64,000 bases of DNA from Palsa-504 sp963808615 (GCA_963808615.1 CAWEGV010000009.1:53359-117358); one strand, 5' to 3'; shown: positions 41,343 through 50,401, counted from the stretch's first letter. Numbers and translations: made by a program. The notes: generated by a model from the letters alone, not told the origin.

Positions 41343-42755
41343 ATGACCGAGATGCGGTCCAGGGACTTGATCGCGGCGCTGGACGAGGCATCGCTGAGCC
41401 GGTTTCACCTGCGAGCGGTGCTGGTGTCGGGGATGGGATTCTTCACCGACGCCTACGACCTGTTCGTCATCGGGATCGCCTCCACGCTGGTCGCCAGGGA
41501 ATGGCACCTGAGCTCGGGCAGGCTCGCCCTGCTGAACAGCGTGATGCTGGCGGCGGCGTTCCTGGGCGCGTTCGTGTTCGGCCGGTTCGCTGATGTGGCC
41601 GGGCGCAAGCGGGTGTACTGGATGGTCGCCGCGATCATGATCGTGGGCGCGCTGGGATCGGCGCTGGCCCCGTCATTCTGGATACTGATCGTGTTCCGCT
41701 TCGTGCTCGGCTTCGGGGTAGGCGGTGACTACCCGGTCAGCGCGGTGATGATGAGCGAGTACGCCAACCGCAAGGACCGCGGCAAGCTGGTCGGCATGGT
41801 GTTCGGCACCCAGGCGCTCGGGCTGATCGTGGGCCCGCTGGTCGCGCTGGCCCTGCTCGGCGGAGGGGCCAGCGACAATACGACGTGGCGGGTGCTGCTC
41901 GGCCTGGGCGCGGTGCCCGCCGCCGCGGTGCTTTACCTGCGGCTGCTGATGCCCGAATCACCGCGCTACCAGGTGCAGGTGCAAGGACGGGCGGAGCAGG
42001 CGGCGAGTCAGATCGCTGACTTCACCGGCGGCCAGGTCAGCGGCGATGGTACCGCTGGGCCGCGGCAGGAGCTTGGGTTGCGGGCCTTCCTGACGGACCG
42101 CCGGTGGCTGATCATGCTGGCCGGGACAGCAGGCACGTGGTTCTTGCTGGATTACGCGTACTACGGGAACACGATCTCCACTCCGCAGATCCTGGGCCTG
42201 ATCTCGCCGCACGCCTCGACCATGACCAAGATCGCCCTGCAGCTGGCCATCTTCGTGGTGGCGGCGGTGCCGGGCTATGTGCTGGCCATCGCCTGGCTGG
42301 ACCGGATCGGGCACCGGCGGCTGCAATGGACCGGCTTCGCGGTCATGGCGGCCTGCTTCCTGGTCATCGCAGCGGTGCCGGGCATGACCACGACCGTGGC
42401 GCCGTTCTTGCTGGTGTACGGGGTGAGTTACTTCTTCACCGAGTTCGGCCCGAACATGACCACGTTCGTGATGCCCAGCGAGCTGTACCCGGTGGAGATG
42501 CGAGCGACCGGGCACGGGATCTCCGCCGGGATCGGCAAGCTCGGCGCGTTCATCGGGGTGTTCTTGTTCCCGGTGCTGAACAGCTCCCTAGGCCTGCGCG
42601 GCACGCTGCTGCTCACCGCCGGGGTCTCCGTGGCCGGGATGGCGCTCACCTTCGTGCTGCCCGAGGCCCGCCGCAGCCTGGAAGACATGCCCGCCAGCAC
42701 CCCGGCCGCGGCCCTCGAGCCGCTGCGCGTGGCCGACCAGGTATCGTCCCCGTGA
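41343..42755 (+). CDS. MFS transporter, phosphate:H+ symporter (PHS) type
   Basis: 470 residues, about twelve helices. PHS-like signatures: GFFTDAYDLFVIGIAST in helix 1, GRFADVAGRKRVYW, FVLGFGVGGDYPVSAVMMSEYANRKDRG, and in the second half FLLDYAYYGNTISTPQI and PSELYPVEMRATGHGISAG. Relatives include Pho84-like phosphate permeases. ATG 41343 was chosen over an upstream in-frame start. Located next to phoU, which supports phosphate as substrate. Confidence 0.87.
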   Translation: MTEMRSRDLIAALDEASLSRFHLRAVLVSGMGFFTDAYDLFVIGIASTLVAREWHLSSGRLALLNSVMLAAAFLGAFVFGRFADVAGRKRVYWMVAAIMIVGALGSALAPSFWILIVFRFVLGFGVGGDYPVSAVMMSEYANRKDRGKLVGMVFGTQALGLIVGPLVALALLGGGASDNTTWRVLLGLGAVPAAAVLYLRLLMPESPRYQVQVQGRAEQAASQIADFTGGQVSGDGTAGPRQELGLRAFLTDRRWLIMLAGTAGTWFLLDYAYYGNTISTPQILGLISPHASTMTKIALQLAIFVVAAVPGYVLAIAWLDRIGHRRLQWTGFAVMAACFLVIAAVPGMTTTVAPFLLVYGVSYFFTEFGPNMTTFVMPSELYPVEMRATGHGISAGIGKLGAFIGVFLFPVLNSSLGLRGTLLLTAGVSVAGMALTFVLPEARRSLEDMPASTPAAALEPLRVADQVSSP

Positions 42756-42960
42756 GGACCTGACCGACGCTCACCGGCATGTTCCTGGTGCCCGGTCTTG
42801 GGCAGGTACCTGCATATGCCCGCTATCGACCGGGCCGCCAGACCACGCGGGGTCACCTGCGGGACCGGCCTGCCCGGCCTTCGCGGCGACGCCACGCCAT
42901 GCTGGCGTGCGCGCCCTGTGTGCCTAGCATGAGCATGCTTGCGTGCGCCTATCGTGTGCG

Positions 42961-42966
42961 TAACAT
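42961..42966 (+). promoter_or_regulatory. -10 box of leaderless promoter
   Basis: TAACAT, six bases AGGCGG, GTG at 42973. Upstream, ATGCTGGCGTGCGC (42899-42912) and ATGCTTGCGTGCGC (42937-42950) form a near-perfect direct repeat, possibly an operator. Confidence 0.5.
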
Positions 42967-42972
42967 AGGCGG

Positions 42973-43611
42973 GTGGCCGAGACCCGGACCTGTGAGCAGT
43001 GCGGCACCGTGTTCACGCCGCGCCGGGAGCACGCCCGGTTCTGCCGTCCCCGCTGCCGGGTCGCCTGGAACCGCGAGCATACCGGAGACCCGCAAGCCGA
43101 GGCGAGCGCGCTGGAGTGGTCCATCACCGCGATGCGCGAGGCCATAGAGCGGCTGTCCAGGGACCAGGTACTGGACCACGCGCAGGGGTTCGCGGTGATC
43201 AGCGAGGCAGTATGGTGGGTCACCATCGTCGACGCCACCTTGGTGCGATATCACCGCCATGCCTACAAAAGCGTCATGAAATCCAAGGCCCCCGCCCGGC
43301 GGCAGGCGATCGAGGGAACGTTCGCGGGGTTGCGGTTCGTCCGCAACCAGATGGGATATCACCTCGACCCCGCCGATTTCATCCAGCCGGAGCAAAGCCA
43401 GCCCGGTGCTGATCACGGCGGTGTCACGGCCTGGAGGTGGAGACCGGTGCCCGAGCCGGACCTCGGATCGCTGCCGCCGCGCGGGCAAGCGTGGGAGATG
43501 ACACGGTACCGGGCCTACCAGGCCCAGCTGGCCGGTCACACCCTCGGGGAGACATTCGGCCCGGTCGCCGCGTTCCTTAAGCTGGCTGCCCCGCACCTGG
43601 CCGCGGCATAG
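42973..43611 (+). CDS. Zinc-ribbon hypothetical protein
   Basis: 212 residues. An N-terminal CEQCGTVFTPRREHARFCRP, then RCRVAW, carries CxxC and CxxxC as in small treble-clef/FCS-like zinc fingers. The rest is helical (AMREAIERLSRDQVLDHAQG, GLRFVRNQMGYHLDPADF) and ends in a compact hydrophobic segment. No family recognised; similar proteins are scattered in actinomycete accessory regions. Confidence 0.65.
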   Translation: MAETRTCEQCGTVFTPRREHARFCRPRCRVAWNREHTGDPQAEASALEWSITAMREAIERLSRDQVLDHAQGFAVISEAVWWVTIVDATLVRYHRHAYKSVMKSKAPARRQAIEGTFAGLRFVRNQMGYHLDPADFIQPEQSQPGADHGGVTAWRWRPVPEPDLGSLPPRGQAWEMTRYRAYQAQLAGHTLGETFGPVAAFLKLAAPHLAAA

Positions 43612-43908
43612 CCGTATCCCCGTCCTGACCTCGGGATTCCTCCTGCCGCCGGCCATCGGCGTTGACCGAACGCATGGGGCAGGCCCCGGCCAGTTCCTGC
43701 TCGGCTCCCGTCTTCCTCACCGGCGCCAGATCCTTGTGAGTGGGTGCCGGGTCTGGGCTGGCGAAGCCATCGCAAAGCGACGCCCGCAGGGCGGCCTAGA
43801 CGCGGCGGCCGCAAGCTGGACAATTGGGCGCGAGGAAGACGGCTGGGCGCTGCGCTCCGGCTCGCGTGACGTGTGAGCCGCCGTAATCTGCGCGCCCTGT
43901 GTATGGCC

Positions 43909-43956
43909 CGGCGTGCGCCGGGCGGGCCTCTCCAAGGCTGAGCCCGGCGCACGCCG
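43909..43956. repeat. Perfect 15-bp inverted repeat
   Basis: CGGCGTGCGCCGGGC (43909-43923) and its exact complement (43942-43956) flank 18 bases. The left arm is itself nearly self-complementary (GCCCGGCG-TG-CGCCGGGC at 43906-43923). It directly precedes an integrase fragment. The preceding 300 bases (43612-43908) hold no supported gene. Confidence 0.7.
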
Positions 43957-43958
43957 CC

Positions 43959-44133
43959 GTCATCGGAGGCGAGCGCGTCAACGGGACGACCAAGAGCGGC
44001 CGGGCCCGCGTCGTTTCCATCGATGATGAGACGGTCGCTCGATGATGAGACGGTCGCTGTCCTGCGCCAGCGCAAGACCGACCAGACGGCAGAGCAACTG
44101 AAAGCGGGCGACTCCTGGCGCGGAACCAAGGGG
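43959..44133 (+). pseudogene. Tyrosine recombinase (phage integrase) fragment
   Basis: GERVNGTTKSGRARVVSIDD and ETVAVLRQRKTDQTAEQLKA then GDSWRGTKG match the segment of actinobacterial integrases just before the catalytic core (the PKTxxSxRxVxLD region). The N-terminal SAM-like domain and the catalytic R-H-R-Y part are absent. A 19-base tandem duplication at 44021 adds a stop and shifts the frame. Confidence 0.65.
44021..44058. repeat. 19-bp tandem duplication inside the integrase fragment
   Basis: CGATGATGAGACGGTCGCT occurs twice without spacer (44021-44039, 44040-44058). Removing one copy rejoins the two halves of the integrase frame. Confidence 0.85.
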
Positions 44134-44199
44134 CGACAACCTTGTGGAAGGCTGCCGCTGGTGGCGGGTTCGCTGTTAGGCCAAGGATCGGCGAGGCTC

Positions 44200-46047
44200 C
44201 TAGAGGCTCAGAGCACGGATGAAGGCGAGGCCGTTCGGGGTCCCGACACCGGTCATGTCGTCGTAGCCGGGGCGGGTGAAGATCGTGGTCGGTATCCCGG
44301 CGGTCCGCAGCCGCCAGAATTTCCCCTTGGCGTCGTTCACGCCGTTGACGTAGTCGGTGCGAACCTCGGCGATAGGGTAGCTGAGCGGCCGGACATCGTG
44401 TATCGCCGTGGTGCCGAGCACTTGGTACAGGGCCGGGTTGATGAAGCCGTGGGCGAAGCCGGCGGCGTCGTCTGCGATGGCCATGACCCCGGCCATCAGC
44501 GGCGTGGCCAGGCTGGTGCCGCCAATCCGGTACTCACCGTAGTGGGTGCCGTTCGGGAACACCTGGGTCTCCCCGACCAGCATGCCGGTATTCGGGTCGG
44601 CTGGCATCGCGACATCAGGCACGGCCCGGTGCGGTATGGGGGAGAAGTACTCCGAGATCGAGGTCGGCACCCGGCCCTTCTGATAGAACGGCTGCGGGAA
44701 CAGCCTGCTAGTCCCGCCGCCGGCGCCGGAATTGTAGATCCCGGGCGGTGCGGGGATCCAGGCTCCCTTGGTCAGCGTCGAGTAGGAGTTGCTCCAGCCG
44801 GTCTCCCACAAGTACTGGCCCTGGGCGCCGATCCCGACGCTGGTCCCGCCGACGCCGGTGACCCAGGGATCGCTGGCGGGGAAATCGACCGCCTTGTGCC
44901 CGACCGAAGTTGTGTCGTCGCCGCTATCACCGGAGGCGAAGTAGTTGCCGATCCCGGTCAGCGCGGCCTCTAGGGCGAACTCGTTGACGAAGCTCACATA
45001 CCCCATCGATAGCGCTTGGCCCTCGGTGCCCTCTCCGTTGGTCACCGTCCAGGAGTTGGACACGATCGGCGCGAGGTGGTGGTCGATCGAGTCCGCCCAG
45101 GCCCTGGGCAGCCCATGCAAGCAGTCCGATCCGGCGACGAAGACGATGTTCGCCCCGGGGGCGATCCCGTGTACCGCCTCGACGTCGAGGGTTTCCTCGC
45201 CGTACCAGCCTTGTGGCCCGCATAGCTTGATGTCATCGAAGGAGGCGGGCAGCACCTGGCGGAACTGGCCGGGCCGCAGCGTCGGCAGGCCGTGCCGGCG
45301 GGAGTAGGTGTTGACGTCGTTGACGATGGTGGGTGAGGCGTAGGCGTCGGTGATCTCCACGGTGACGCCGCGACCGTCGATGCCTGCCCGCACAAGGTTC
45401 TGCAAGCCATACGCCGAGCGGTATTGCGACGGCAGGTACCCGCAGACCGTGTACGGCTGGTGGTGCCCGTAGGCGGGCGGCTTGTCCGTGGCGATCTTCT
45501 GGCCGTAGTACGCCGAGCAGGGCTGGACGCCGGTGCGGAACCCCGGCGGCGGCCCGGGCAGCGCCGAGGTAACCGGCTGGACCAGCGCCATCCCGTCGTC
45601 GAGGTCGGTCACCCCGGCGATGATGCCTTTCAGGCTGGCCGGCACGGTGAGCACGGTGGCGTTAGCTCGCAACACCTTGCCGTGGTAGGCGTACATCCGC
45701 AGCGTCGTACCGAACGCCCGCTCGGCGGCGGCCACCGTGCCGTGCACCGCCACATACAGCCGGCTCGCGGCCACCCCAGTGACGCTGAGCCCCTGGCTGC
45801 GCAGCCAGGCCGACACCGCCGCCACCGCGCCCGGGGTAGGCGAGTAGGCGCTGCGGAAGGCGGCGTCGCTGAGCCAGTGCGCATAAAGCGAGCTGCCCGG
45901 CGTCGTCCGAGCCTGCGCGTCAGCGGCAGCGGCCGCCGCGTGCTGCAGCCCGAGCAGCACCTCGAAATCAACCGGATCGGCCGGGCGCGCGGCGCCGGCA
46001 AGCCGTCCGGCCCGCACAAAGCCAGGGACCGAGCCCGGCAAGGCCAC
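44200..46047 (-). CDS. S53 family (sedolisin/kumamolisin-like) secreted peptidase
   Basis: 615 residues as read. A pro-kumamolisin prodomain (YAHWLSDAAFRSAYSPTPGA, TVAAAERAFGTTLRMY) precedes the catalytic domain with GEETLDVEAVHGIAPGA (Glu and Asp), ASGDSGD (oxyanion Asp) and GGTSLATPLMAG (Ser). The Ca-binding end DDMTGVGTPNGLAFI is present. The signal peptide (MKAHRRGRAARVLAAGTVLA, ALAVAPAALAS) lies just upstream at 46177-46080 in another frame; the break is at about 46050 inside GGGCGGGCGGG. Full gene would be 44200-46177; acid-active secreted protease if the frame is restored. Confidence 0.88.
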   Translation of the reverse strand: MALPGSVPGFVRAGRLAGAARPADPVDFEVLLGLQHAAAAAADAQARTTPGSSLYAHWLSDAAFRSAYSPTPGAVAAVSAWLRSQGLSVTGVAASRLYVAVHGTVAAAERAFGTTLRMYAYHGKVLRANATVLTVPASLKGIIAGVTDLDDGMALVQPVTSALPGPPPGFRTGVQPCSAYYGQKIATDKPPAYGHHQPYTVCGYLPSQYRSAYGLQNLVRAGIDGRGVTVEITDAYASPTIVNDVNTYSRRHGLPTLRPGQFRQVLPASFDDIKLCGPQGWYGEETLDVEAVHGIAPGANIVFVAGSDCLHGLPRAWADSIDHHLAPIVSNSWTVTNGEGTEGQALSMGYVSFVNEFALEAALTGIGNYFASGDSGDDTTSVGHKAVDFPASDPWVTGVGGTSVGIGAQGQYLWETGWSNSYSTLTKGAWIPAPPGIYNSGAGGGTSRLFPQPFYQKGRVPTSISEYFSPIPHRAVPDVAMPADPNTGMLVGETQVFPNGTHYGEYRIGGTSLATPLMAGVMAIADDAAGFAHGFINPALYQVLGTTAIHDVRPLSYPIAEVRTDYVNGVNDAKGKFWRLRTAGIPTTIFTRPGYDDMTGVGTPNGLAFIRALSL

Positions 46048-46183
46048 CCGCCCGCCCGGGGCGTGCGCCGGCGCCCGTCACCGACGCCAGCGCTGCGGGC
46101 GCGACCGCCAGGGCCGTCGCCAGCACAGTACCGGCCGCCAGCACGCGCGCTGCCCGGCCGCGACGATGAGCCTTCATCACCAC

Positions 46184-46920
46184 TCAGCCTCCCCTCAGCC
46201 TCCCCGCCCCGGTCCAGCGCCCGAGAGCCTGCGCACTCCGGGTTCTGCCCGATGCAAGTCCCGCCCTAGCGTGCCTCGCGTGAGCGATAAGGTCCGGCCG
46301 CGCGCGGTACGGCACGCAGCCTGTGCCAATCTGTTGGACGGCAGCATATAGGTATGAAGCTCCACTGCCTAGGGCCCACTGATGATTGAGCCATGACCCT
46401 CATACGGCCAGACGCTGAAGCGTAACGACCTCTCCAGGACGCCCGCTGCCCGGCCTGGAAGGCAGACAGCTACACCCGCAGGCCGGGCGGGTCGCCCAGA
46501 ATACCCTTATATACGGCGTTCCCCCACCTGTGGTCCGGCCTCGCAGCCGCTCCGATCGGCGGCTACGCGCGCAGGTGGCAGCCAGCGCGTTCACTGAGCG
46601 TAGGAGATGGGTGCTCTTCCCGCTCGGCGGCACGATCGAAGGCGTACGGGACGGCGGCGCGGCGGTGATGGCAGCCGTGGGTTCAGCTGGTGTCGATGTG
46701 ACCCGGTGCACCGGGGATGACCGGCTGGGGTCACGGTCTTGCCGAGCGGCGCTCCAGGGGGACTGACAGCTACTCGCCGATGATGGTGGTGTCTTTCAAG
46801 CGCACTCCAGATGGGCGTTCCGGCGGGATTGCGGCCGGTGATGCCGGTCGGGCCAGCACTCCCGGCACAGGCCCGCCGTTTTCATGCCCGGCATTGCAGA
46901 TCGCCGGATTCATGGCCGGG
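46184..46920. other. 740-bp stretch without a supported gene
   Basis: Contains the promoter region of the S53 gene with GGAGGCTGAG repeated twice before its start, and AT-rich patches near 46330-46380 and 46500. No coding region is recognisable. Confidence 0.4.
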
Positions 46921-47593
46921 CTAGGCCAGCGGCGGGAGGACCGGCAGAGCCGCGGCACCAGAGTGCAGGCCGCTGCCGTCGCTGCGGCCAGACAGCCAGG
47001 CCAGCAGCGCCGCCGACCGGCCGCTGACATCGACCGGCGGGCTGGTGCCGAGGTGCAGCGCGCCGCGGGAGGTGAGGGTCATGGGCAGGGCGTCGGCGCG
47101 GCGGTCCATCAGGGCGGTCACCCGGATAGCTCCATGGCGACGAAGTCGCCGGGCCAGTCGCCGGCTGGTAGCCGGCGGCCAGGTTCACATGGTGATATTC
47201 CAGTTCTCGTCGCAGGCTGGGGACGACACCCCGGACCGGCCTGCAGCCGGGCCCGAGCCATATCGCGGGCGCGTCCCACAGCTGGGCGGGGTGCTCGCGG
47301 ATCGCGGTCAGGCATTCCCGGACCGCGCGGTCCAGGTCGGCGCGGATGACCGCCGCCGGGCGGCGCGCGCCACCGGCGATGGCCTCAGCGCGGGCTTGCT
47401 CAGAGGGATACTGGCGTCCGGCCCGGCCCGCGCGGGCGGCCTTCAGCAGCCCGGTGCGCGAGTCAGCGGCGCGGGCCACATGAGTGAGCACGTGCGCGCG
47501 TGTTCAGCCCGGCAACCCTGACGTTCCGCGCAGGTCCTCGTCGGACAGAGCGTGCGCGGTGCCCACGAAGCGCGCCACGCTACCGGCCACCAT
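46921..47593 (-). pseudogene. Maleylpyruvate isomerase/mycothiol-dependent (MDMPI) family relic
   Basis: From ATG 47593: SVARFVGTAHALSDEDLRG and LPG, then TGA where TGG (Trp of LPGW) is expected, then in the same frame TRAHVLTHVARAADSR and QYPSEQARAEAIAGGA. Two one-base breaks follow: near 47150 into DWPGDFVAMELSG, and near 47120 into VTALMDRRADALPMTL, ending DGSGLHSGAAALPVLPPLA. The nonsense change argues for true decay rather than sequencing error. Confidence 0.8.
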
Positions 47594-47651
47594 GTCTCAC
47601 TCGGCTTCATCTATTCCGGTTACCTGCTGAACGCTACGTGACCCGCGCAGA

Positions 47652-48402
47652 TCACCCCGCTCGGCGCCGTGTCCCGGGCCACGGCTTGCGGGCGATGAAG
47701 ACCAGTTCGAGGCCGGGACGGTCCGGCGCGCCGCGGACATCTGTCAGCTCGAAGCCCGCGGAGATGAGCGAATCCTCGATCACCGGACGCGGCGGGTACC
47801 GCCGGATGCCCTCCGAGGTCAGCGTGGCCCCGTCAGCTGCGAAAACGTACGTCCGCCGGATGCTCACCAGGTCGCCGTCTACCCCGGTCACCTCGGACCA
47901 GCTCTCGAACGCACCCGCGTCAGAGGACTCGCGCCTGACATAGGTGCTCTCGCGGTTCCAGTTCAGCCACGGCTTCGCGGCCGGGTCCACGGACTCGAAC
48001 ACCAGGTAGCCGCCGGGGCGCAGCGCCGCATGCACACCGCCCAGCGTCGCCAGCCACGCCTGGGGGTGAGGAACACGTTGCTCACGTTGCCGGTCATTGT
48101 CGCCAGGTCGACCGCGAGGGCCGGCAGGCTCCTCGCGTCGCCATGGATCCACTGCACCCGCTGCGCGCCTGGCTTGGCCCTGGCGACATCCAGCGACGCC
48201 GCGGCCGGGTCCAGCCCCACGACCTCAAAGCCGCGCTCGGCCAGCATGCTCGCCCAGTTACCCGTCCCGCAGCCGACATCCAGCACGCTGCGCGCGCCGA
48301 GCTCAGTCACGATCGCCAGGTAATGGGCAGGTCAATGCGTTCCCCTTCCCGCACGTCGTAGATCCTGGCCAGCCGCGGGTCCGCGAAAAGAGCATCCTGC
48401 AC
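47652..48402 (-). pseudogene. SAM-dependent methyltransferase, two frameshifts
   Basis: GTG 48402 begins QDALFADPRLARIYDVREGE. At about 48330 the frame moves by one (CCC before ATTACC) to LAIVTELGARSVLDVGCGTG and NWASMLAERGFEVVGLDP (motifs I and II). At about 48070, in a run of five C, it moves again to AWLATLGGVHAALRPGGYLV and FESVDP, ending at 47652. The 751-base span lacks two bases, both in C runs. Confidence 0.82.
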
Positions 48403-48690
48403 GGCAAATCAGCATAGTGCGGCCAGGAACCCGGGAAACAGAATGGCCGTTCCGGGGCACCTCGGACGAGATTTTGGCCGACTGGGGCTTGGCGCCAGAT
48501 TGGGCGGATCGCTTGCGCGGCTGGCACCAGCGCCGACTACGCTCTGCTATCTCCGCTGCCGCCGGGCTCTGGCTGTGAGCTGAGAGCTTCGGGTGCTATC
48601 AGCAAAAGAGGCTTCGCCTCGGACCGCCGAGTTTCGTGGTTCCGGCTGCACGTAGATGACCGGGCGTTCATCCTCAGACCGTAGAGGCAC
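48403..48690. other. Intergenic junction before the intron relic
   Basis: No gene recognised. The left edge should hold the methyltransferase promoter; maturase homology begins only at about 48757. Confidence 0.4.
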
Positions 48691-49167
48691 GTGCTGAGGG
48701 TGATCATGGTGGAACGTCATGGACTGGCTGCGGCCGGGCCGGGGGTGGTGACTGCTGCCGTCTGCACCTACCCGTCGAAGAAGGCCCTGGCCTCGATCAT
48801 GGCGAAGGTGCGGGCGCTCGCCCATGGAGCACGGCATCGGACGCTCGCCGACCTGCTGCGCCAGCTGAACGCGGCGCTGCGGGGCTGGTGTAACTACTTC
48901 CGGCACGGCGTGTCGGCGGCCACCTTCAGCTACCTGAGCCAGTTCGCCTGGCGCCGGGTCACCAGGTGGCTGCGAAAACGGCACCCCAGGATCACCTGGA
49001 AGGACCTGCGGCGCCGCTTCCTGTCCGGCACACCGCGCTGGCGGCCAGCAGAAGACGGGATCGAGCTGTTTTACCCCCAGCAGGTGGAGATCACCCGCTA
49101 CCGCTGGCGCGCAGCGAACATCCCCACACCATGGGCGGGCCTCGCGGCGGTACCCGCCGCCGCATAG
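48691..49167 (+). pseudogene. Group II intron maturase C-terminal fragment
   Basis: From about 48757 the frame gives TYPSKKALASIMAKVRALA, LADLLRQLNAALRGWCNYFR, HGVSAATFSYLSQFAWRRV and RWLRKRHPRITWKDLRRRFL, then YRWRAANIPTPWA. This is domain X (GIIM) of a group II intron reverse transcriptase. The whole polymerase domain is missing; upstream residues MLRVIMVERHG are unrelated. Cannot act as a reverse transcriptase. Confidence 0.88.
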
Positions 49168-49285
49168 CAGGAAAGGGAACCCGTGGAGCGCCCGTTGCGT
49201 GGAGACGCGCACGGCGGGTGCGGAGGGCGGGCCGGGGAAACGGGCCGGGAGCAATCCCGGAACCGCGCTCCGGCCCGACCCCTAC
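49168..49285 (+). mobile_element. 3' end of group II intron RNA (domains V-VI region)
   Basis: After the maturase stop come hairpins typical of group II intron ends: CGCCCGTTGCGTGGAGACGC then GCACGGCGGGTGCGG, GGGCGGGCCGGGGAAACGGG, and a last stem with CGGGAGCAATCCCG, ending CGGCCCGACCC. The 3' splice point should lie near 49280-49290, before the TAC TAT CCG codons of the host exon. The 5' end of the intron is not present. Confidence 0.65.
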
Positions 49286-50401
49286 TATCCGGTCAAGGCG
49301 TGGGTCAACGGGCACGAGTGGGCCAAGCGGCAGGCGACCGCCGCCGGGCTCGGCTTCACCGCGCTGTCCAACGGGTTCGCCTCCTGCGAGGACCCGTCTG
49401 GGCTGCAGGCCATCTGCGACCGGTTCGGCCCCGGCACGGTGCAGGTGTGGTTCGAGCGGTGGATGGCCCGGCTCCCGCTCCCGCTGACCGCCGCCGACCG
49501 GGACGCCGGGTTCTGGTGGGAGCTGTCCATGCGGCAGGTGGAGACCTCCCGCACCCTGGTCTTCGACCATGACGTCCACGCCCGGGCGTTCTTCGAGGCG
49601 CTGCTGTGCGAGAACATGGACCTAGGCCGCCCGGAGAACGTGGAGCTGCTGTTCCGCCGCGGGCAGCGGGCCGGAGGGCACAGCAGCCCGCCGCCGGGGG
49701 GTGGGTTCAAGACCAAGATCGACCGGTACTGCAACCTGGTCACCTTGAACGTGTTCTACAAGAACTCCCGGCTGAAACAGTATTTGAAAAACGGCGTCGC
49801 GCTGCGCATCGAGACCGTCATTAACAGCCCCAAGGACCTCCGCTGCAACCGGATGCTCGCCAACCTGCCCGAGCTGCAGGCCAAGGCGCGTGCGATCAAC
49901 GACCGGCTGCTGCACACTGAAACCGCCGGCCAGGGCACGGCACTTGTGAGTCCAGTCATCGAGCGGATCACCAGGCCCACCCTCACCGGGGAGGGCAGGA
50001 AGGCGCCCGCACTTCGGTTCGGCGACCTTCGAGTCCAGGCCCTGGCCGGCGCCGTCGCCGCCATGCTGTTCGCGGTCACCGGCATCACCAACAGGAGCCT
50101 GCGCGCCCTGATGACCGGCCTGCTGCACCGCCCCTACAGCATGAACCAGGCCAGCTACGACCTGTCCCGGCTGGCCCGCAACGGCCTCATCACCCGCGTC
50201 CCCGGCCGCAACCGCTACACCCTGACCCGCGACGGGCTGCTGTTCGCCTGCTTCTACACCAAGGTCTACGACCACATCCTGCGGCCGCTGATGGCACCCG
50301 GCCGGCCCAACGCGCCGCCCGAACCCGCCGCGGCGCTGGACACCCTCGACCAGCTCGTCGCCGGCCACATCACCAGCGCCCATCTCCCCACCGCGGCCTG
50401 A
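49199..50401 (+). CDS. Host-gene exon downstream of the intron, hypothetical protein
   Basis: As read 400 residues, but codons before about 49286 are intron RNA sequence. The exon part starts YYPVKAWVNGHEWAKRQATA and continues LSNGFASCEDPSGLQAICDR, WWELSMRQVETSRTLVFD, NLVTLNVFYKNSRLKQYLKN and ETVINSPKDLRCNRMLANLP, ending with winged-helix-like ASYDLSRLARNGLITRVPG. These fragments are long, charged and coding-like. I recognise it as a conserved hypothetical found with intron insertions, without known function. Its upstream exon is absent here. Confidence 0.65.
   Translation: METRTAGAEGGPGKRAGSNPGTALRPDPYYPVKAWVNGHEWAKRQATAAGLGFTALSNGFASCEDPSGLQAICDRFGPGTVQVWFERWMARLPLPLTAADRDAGFWWELSMRQVETSRTLVFDHDVHARAFFEALLCENMDLGRPENVELLFRRGQRAGGHSSPPPGGGFKTKIDRYCNLVTLNVFYKNSRLKQYLKNGVALRIETVINSPKDLRCNRMLANLPELQAKARAINDRLLHTETAGQGTALVSPVIERITRPTLTGEGRKAPALRFGDLRVQALAGAVAAMLFAVTGITNRSLRALMTGLLHRPYSMNQASYDLSRLARNGLITRVPGRNRYTLTRDGLLFACFYTKVYDHILRPLMAPGRPNAPPEPAAALDTLDQLVAGHITSAHLPTAA

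Noticed and set aside
46717..47349. 210-codon plus-strand frame
   Set aside because: Antisense to the MDMPI relic, rich in Gly/Arg/Pro and without motifs.
48547..49254. Minus-strand frame over the intron maturase
   Set aside because: Shadow of the recognisable maturase domain on the plus strand.
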